Assembly: GCA_015709495.1 (NCBI GenBank)
Contig: CP054189.1
Location: 434,001 to 498,000 of the forward strand
DNA from: Chthonomonadaceae bacterium
Lineage (GTDB): Bacteria > Armatimonadota > Fimbriimonadia > Fimbriimonadales > Fimbriimonadaceae
DNA length: 64,000 bases
Direction: 5' to 3'
Positions 60,194 through 64,000 of the stretch are shown one piece after another. The stretch's first letter is position 1; each line of letters opens with the position of its first letter. A model generated the notes under the pieces. It worked only from the letters and a program-made list of their open reading frames with translations, searched no databases and had not been told where the DNA came from. A program made the position numbers and the translations under genes.

Positions 60194-62767
60194 TTAGGGC
60201 TGCGCCCGGTGCACCGTCGCCCATACGGAACGCTTGGCGTCGAGGTCGCGGGGCTGTTTGCGGCCGGGAACCAAGTCCAAGTACAGCGTCACGATCTCGT
60301 AGGGCCGCACAGGCACCCGGACCTTTTGCCATTCGAACAGCGCCGCGGCCTCAGGCGAGTTGCCCGGCGGCGGATCGGCGGGCTCGGCGGAGAGCGCAAG
60401 GAGCGGCTCGCCGAGAAGGTTGGTCTTGAGGGCCGCCGCGATTGGGCCCGGAAGCGTAATTTCGGCCTCGCATTCGATCCCGTCGAACTCCACCAGCCGC
60501 AACACAAACGGGTAGCCCATGCCCCGGCCCGCATACTCCTCAAGGTCGCGGCCCGAATAGCCCTCGTCCTCCCGGTAGAAGGCCGTCGGCACCACGTTTC
60601 CGGCCGAACAATGCAGCGCCGAAAACGAAGCGGGCAAACTTGCCGACTTGCGATCGTAGTCCGCGGACAGCCAGCGAAAATGATCGGCTCGAAAGCGCAT
60701 CGATTGGCGGTGCCGCTCCGAGTTCGTGATCGGGCCGTGGGGGATGATTCTGAAGAGCGCCTCGCACGAAGCGGTCGCAAGGTCCTCGTCCCAAGGATCG
60801 ACCATTCCCAGCAGGGCACGAACCCGGCCCGCCTCGTCCAAAAACCACTGCTTCGCCCCGTCGTGAATCACCATCACGCCCGAACCATTTTCCCCGACAA
60901 AGTCCACGAAGCTGAGCGATGTGAAGGGGTCTTCGATCTCCTCGAACCATTGCTCGCTGGTCATCCAATCGCCCGTCGGGTACTTGCGGCGGCGAATCCC
61001 GCTTGGCTTGACCTCGTAGGTTCCGTAGGGATAGTCCGCGTAGATGTGTGCGACGGCGAACTTGGGGCGAAAGGGAAGCTGCCAGCCTGCGTTCATTCCG
61101 GGGTCTGGCTCGCCTTCAAGGGGGTGACAGTTCACCCACACCTGGCACAAACCATCGCTGCTCGAAGTCAGGTATGAGGTCACAGACGCCCAATCCTCAA
61201 CGGCCCACTCCGGCGATGCCAGACGAACGAGCAAAGAAGTGCGATCCGGACTCGCCTCCTGGGTGATCGAGGTTCGGCACATCGAACCGCCGACCTTGCA
61301 CTTAATCTCGCCAAGACCCAGTTCCAGCGCTCCCCCGATATCAAGCGAGCACCCCGCGTCCTCGGGCGCGATCAGATCGACCGCGAACGAGTCTGTAGAG
61401 AACCGGTACCCGCTACGGGTCTTTCGCCTCCTGAGCCTGGGCGGTTCGTCCGCGCCGATGCGAATCGCGACCCACCCCATTGCAGGAACTTCGAGGCTCT
61501 TCGGGAGTGGCCTTCCTCTTCCTCCCAAGGGCTGTCTCGCGCACCCCCAACCCAGCGTATTGATCAGAAGCGACTCCATGGGGAATCTGCCCGCGCTCCG
61601 CGACATCCCTCGCACTTGATGCCCCCGAACCCCTGCCGCCAACTCAGAAGCACGGCGGTAGGAGGCCATCCCCACATGGCCGCAAAGCCCCTCGCACTCG
61701 TCGTTGTCGTGGTGCTGGGCCGCAAGAAGCTCGCGCCAGGCCTCCTCGATCTCCCAAACCGGATACACGTCCCACTGAGCGTAGGGGCGGCCGAAGAGCG
61801 AGAGGAGCGCGGCAAGGGTCTCCGCTTCGAGGATCGACTGTTCGACGGCAGCAGAGACTTGCCTCATTCGGTCGCCATTTTTCCCGAGGCTCATCCCATG
61901 CCAGACGTCCTCCATGCCGTAACGACGGACCGGAATACGCTCGTCGCCGACGTCCTTACGGATTCCGTCGAGGTGCTCGCCAAGCGTCCCCATTTGAACC
62001 GAGAACCGTTCGTCAGCAAGCAGCCGCCGCAACATCGGAATCATCAATTCCGAACGGCACATCCAGTCGCTCGAGGGCATGAGTTCCAGCCACTGCTGGA
62101 TCAAGAGGGGATCGGCGGGGACCGAATCACCCGAGGCGAGGTCATCGAGCAGCAGCGCGAAGTCTTCAGGCCACTGGTGGAGGTTCCAGCGGTTTCGGGT
62201 GGCCGCCAGAAGCCGAGAGCCATCGGGCGCTTCCCACCATACGGCAGGCGGGACTTCCAGCGGGACTTCGGGTGTGTGCCAGGTCCACTGAAAGTAGAGC
62301 GAGCCGAATTCGAACCCGCACGACGCGAGAATCTGAGGCAGTTGAGGGAAAAAGTCGAATTCCTCTTCCCAAAACACGCGGGGGCGTGCCCCGAGCAACC
62401 GCAACACCGCCCGCACGCCATAAACGCGCTGTCGCACGTTGGATTCGCCGCCTTGAAACAGCCCATACGGCTGTCCGTAGGAGCATCCGATGGGCTCGAC
62501 GATTCCCGCTTGCACCGACGCCCGCAAGTCGGCGAGGGATTCGGGGGCTTCTGAGGCCAACTTTTCGTAACCCACGCCGTCGAAGTTGACGCAGCCCTTG
62601 GCTCCCGTCTCTTCGCAGAACCGCAGCATATCGCGCACGGAACCCGGCAACACGGAGTACCCCCAGAGCCACTCCATATCGACCCAGTGCATGTGGTTAC
62701 CGAAGGTGTAACGGATCGGAATGCGCGGCGGCATGGCGTGAGTATGGTTGATCTCGCTGATTCCCAT
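60194..62767 (-). CDS. GH38-like glycoside hydrolase
   Basis: 857 residues, no signal peptide. The N-terminal third resembles the alpha-mannosidase fold: FGNHMHWVDMEWLWGY replaces the usual HxHxDxAW segment, FWEEEFDFFPQLPQILASCGF stands where the nucleophile Asp region lies, and QHHDNDECEG corresponds to the AQHHD zinc site. The middle has INTLGWGC and the C-terminal half is beta-rich as in GH38. The altered first motif makes specificity and even activity uncertain. It is likely cytoplasmic. Confidence 0.72.
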   Translation of the reverse strand: MGISEINHTHAMPPRIPIRYTFGNHMHWVDMEWLWGYSVLPGSVRDMLRFCEETGAKGCVNFDGVGYEKLASEAPESLADLRASVQAGIVEPIGCSYGQPYGLFQGGESNVRQRVYGVRAVLRLLGARPRVFWEEEFDFFPQLPQILASCGFEFGSLYFQWTWHTPEVPLEVPPAVWWEAPDGSRLLAATRNRWNLHQWPEDFALLLDDLASGDSVPADPLLIQQWLELMPSSDWMCRSELMIPMLRRLLADERFSVQMGTLGEHLDGIRKDVGDERIPVRRYGMEDVWHGMSLGKNGDRMRQVSAAVEQSILEAETLAALLSLFGRPYAQWDVYPVWEIEEAWRELLAAQHHDNDECEGLCGHVGMASYRRASELAAGVRGHQVRGMSRSAGRFPMESLLINTLGWGCARQPLGGRGRPLPKSLEVPAMGWVAIRIGADEPPRLRRRKTRSGYRFSTDSFAVDLIAPEDAGCSLDIGGALELGLGEIKCKVGGSMCRTSITQEASPDRTSLLVRLASPEWAVEDWASVTSYLTSSSDGLCQVWVNCHPLEGEPDPGMNAGWQLPFRPKFAVAHIYADYPYGTYEVKPSGIRRRKYPTGDWMTSEQWFEEIEDPFTSLSFVDFVGENGSGVMVIHDGAKQWFLDEAGRVRALLGMVDPWDEDLATASCEALFRIIPHGPITNSERHRQSMRFRADHFRWLSADYDRKSASLPASFSALHCSAGNVVPTAFYREDEGYSGRDLEEYAGRGMGYPFVLRLVEFDGIECEAEITLPGPIAAALKTNLLGEPLLALSAEPADPPPGNSPEAAALFEWQKVRVPVRPYEIVTLYLDLVPGRKQPRDLDAKRSVWATVHRAQP

Positions 62768-62948
62768 CGGGGGCGCCCGGTGACCCTCGCAATCTCCCTT
62801 ACAGATCGGCCCGATCCGCCCCTATCCTTTCCTTCGCTGTAGACTTTGATTCCCTCGAACTGGCCCCCGTACCCCCGATAGTGGCGCTTATTGACTTAGG
62901 GGTCCCCAGGCTCAAACCCAGCGATTCCCGAATCCGGCACCCTTTGGG

Positions 62949-62954
62949 TATTGT
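62949..62954 (+). promoter_or_regulatory. -10-like hexamer before the 63.0-kb gene
   Basis: GG-TATTGT ends exactly 6 bases before ATG 62961. Same layout as at 37.3 and 43.2 kb. Confidence 0.4.
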
Positions 62955-62960
62955 GCTCGC

Positions 62961-63572
62961 ATGAGCAAAATCGTCCCTGTCTTGATTGGACTACTATCAA
63001 CGGCGCTCGCTCAATCGCAAGAGGTGCCAGTGTTCATCGATGGGATCGAAGAGGAGCTGCGGGAACCGCCTATCCTCAGGGGAGGCCGTACGCTTCTTGG
63101 ACTCAGAAAGACGTTCGACCTTTTGGGTGCCGTCGTGTATTTTGACAGCGCCACCAAACAGATCACGGCTTGGCGAGCCGAGCGAACGATCCAAATTCAA
63201 ATCGGTAACCCTGAGGCGATGATCGACGGCCGGAGCCTACGGATGGACCAGCCCCCGATCATTGAGAACAAATCGACCTATGTGCCGCTGAGGTTCCTTG
63301 GCGAAGCGCTTGGCGCTGGAGTGAAGTACGTGGGCAGCACGAACTCGGTGTACATCGACACGGCCCCGATGGGCTTCTTCAACGAAAAGGCGCCCTTCAA
63401 AGCAGGAGATAAGGTCCTGTACCTTTATCGACGCCAGTGGCTTCCCGCCACCGTGGTGCAGGTTTTCGACAATGACAACGAGGAAGATAGGTACGTCATC
63501 GACTTCGTCGAGCCCTCCGGTAGGAAGATTCGAATCTCTCCAGGCCGTAGGTACATTCGCAAAGCGTCCTGA
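62961..63572 (+). CDS. Copper-amine-oxidase-N-like exported protein
   Basis: 203 residues. Signal peptide SKIVPVLIGLLSTALAQS. Then the Cu_amine_oxidN1 pattern: VFIDGIEEEL, RGGRTLLGLRKTFDLLGAVVYFDSATKQI, MIDGRSLRMDQPPIIENKSTYVPLRFLGEALGAGV. This is a non-catalytic beta domain widespread on bacterial surface proteins. The C-terminal 60 residues (FKAGDKVLYLYRRQWLPATVVQVFDN) look like an SH3/Tudor-like barrel. Confidence 0.78.
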   Translation: MSKIVPVLIGLLSTALAQSQEVPVFIDGIEEELREPPILRGGRTLLGLRKTFDLLGAVVYFDSATKQITAWRAERTIQIQIGNPEAMIDGRSLRMDQPPIIENKSTYVPLRFLGEALGAGVKYVGSTNSVYIDTAPMGFFNEKAPFKAGDKVLYLYRRQWLPATVVQVFDNDNEEDRYVIDFVEPSGRKIRISPGRRYIRKAS

Positions 63573-63675
63573 CGAGTCAGCCTCTGGGATGTCTGGGCCT
63601 GGCGGTATCCTTCGACGCTGCTGGGATTCGCGAACGGACGCATCATAACAGCCACTTGAGCAAAGAAACGAGAGA

Positions 63676-63700
63676 GGGTTCCTGAGAATCTCAGGAACCC
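63676..63700 (-). terminator. Hairpin after the PEP-CTERM gene
   Basis: GGGTTCCTGAG-AAT-CTCAGGAACCC is a perfect 11-bp stem. On the minus strand it lies 25 bases past the PEP-CTERM stop and is followed by TCTCTCGTTTCTTT, a weak T-tract, so termination is likely but not textbook. Confidence 0.6.
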
Positions 63701-63725
63701 CTTCGCAAGTTGCTCGAACGAGCGT

Positions 63726-64000
63726 TTACTTTCGGCGTCGGCGCAAGAGGGCGGCGACTCCGAGGCCGAGCGTTGCGAGCGTAGCAGGCTCGGGCACGAC
63801 GGCCAAGTTGTCAAAGTAACCGACTCCTAGGCGATCCGTGCTGGTCACATAGTCCGTCCCGAGGTTCAGACCCATCGGTGCCGTCACGGAGGTATATCCC
63901 TGCGAGAACGTGGTGCCGATCTGGTTTGTGATCTCCGCCATTCCGTCGCCGGTTCCGCTATCGAACGTTAGCCGCATATGCAGCCAGCGGTCCATGTACT
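63726..64000 (-). CDS. PEP-CTERM sorting-domain protein, C-terminal part
   Basis: The gene enters from the right edge; about 90 residues are seen. The end is the PEP-CTERM signal: VVPEPATLATLGLGVAALLRRRRK, with the PEP motif, a membrane helix and a basic tail. The preceding beta-rich part (TFDSGTGDGMAEITN, GYFDNLAVV) resembles a carbohydrate-binding or lectin-like domain. Such proteins are processed by an exosortase, not present in the window. Confidence 0.85.
   Translation of the reverse strand, partial: YMDRWLHMRLTFDSGTGDGMAEITNQIGTTFSQGYTSVTAPMGLNLGTDYVTSTDRLGVGYFDNLAVVPEPATLATLGLGVAALLRRRRK

Overview
The window looks like a chromosomal piece from a GC-rich diderm bacterium, most probably a member of the Armatimonadota (Fimbriimonadales-like). 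The pointers are a pseudopilin whose N-terminus runs [11 protein letters not shown] and ends in FPVFAQAK, a DUF1501/DUF1800 pair, a PEP-CTERM protein, DUF5693 next to CsaB, and outer-membrane features (beta-barrel protein, LptC/OstA-like protein). The lineage is inferred from gene content only; Planctomycetes share some of these families. No rRNA, CRISPR array or prophage was seen.

Layout. 0-9 kb: small proteins, a LolA/thioredoxin-like protein, ribH, rhomboid, DUF5693, csaB (pyruvylation of a cell-wall polymer) and a large beta-barrel protein. 9-17 kb (minus strand): two lipoproteins and a large exported protein, then an LptC/OstA-like gene and rpoN, a relic of the lptC-lptA-lptB-rpoN order. 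17-21 kb: pckA, gmk, yvcK and a small membrane protein. 21-34 kb: a sugar-type oxidoreductase and pyrD, then a tight minus-strand chain (HIT, Fe-S uracil-DNA glycosylase, NanE-NanK fusion, GNAT, glyS, acyl-CoA dehydrogenase, DUF4434, pterin carbinolamine dehydratase), an ANTAR response regulator, fumarylacetoacetase and tRNA-Leu.

33.9-37.3 kb is the accessory island. It holds an alternating array of 80-bp and 63-bp repeats, an apparently intact IS3-family element with terminal inverted repeats and a -1 slippery site, and a REP-associated HUH transposase (RAYT) gene bracketed by REP-type hairpins in opposite orientations. 37.3-43.1 kb: a DUF1501/DUF1800 pair, a pseudopilin followed by a very small lipoprotein, and an exported protein. 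43.2-53.6 kb: an orphan CoA-transferase beta subunit, a PUR-family (DUF3276) gene divergent from ftsZ, then prmC, def, fmt, a beta-propeller protein, mtnA, a pyrimidine-nucleoside phosphorylase, a lytic transglycosylase and tRNA-Ser. 53.7-64 kb: D-aminopeptidase, two large tandem paralogues with an STN-like domain that share a 108-bp perfectly identical 5' end, a PD40 propeller protein, a GH38-like glycosidase, a copper-amine-oxidase-N-like protein and the end of a PEP-CTERM protein.

Two window-wide patterns stand out. Many genes have a -10-like hexamer ending about 6 nt before the start codon with no room for a Shine-Dalgarno site, suggesting leaderless transcripts. Also, six of the seven convergent pairs of protein genes overlap at their 3' ends. 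Fumarylacetoacetase, pterin dehydratase and the CoA-transferase subunit together hint at phenylalanine/tyrosine catabolism.
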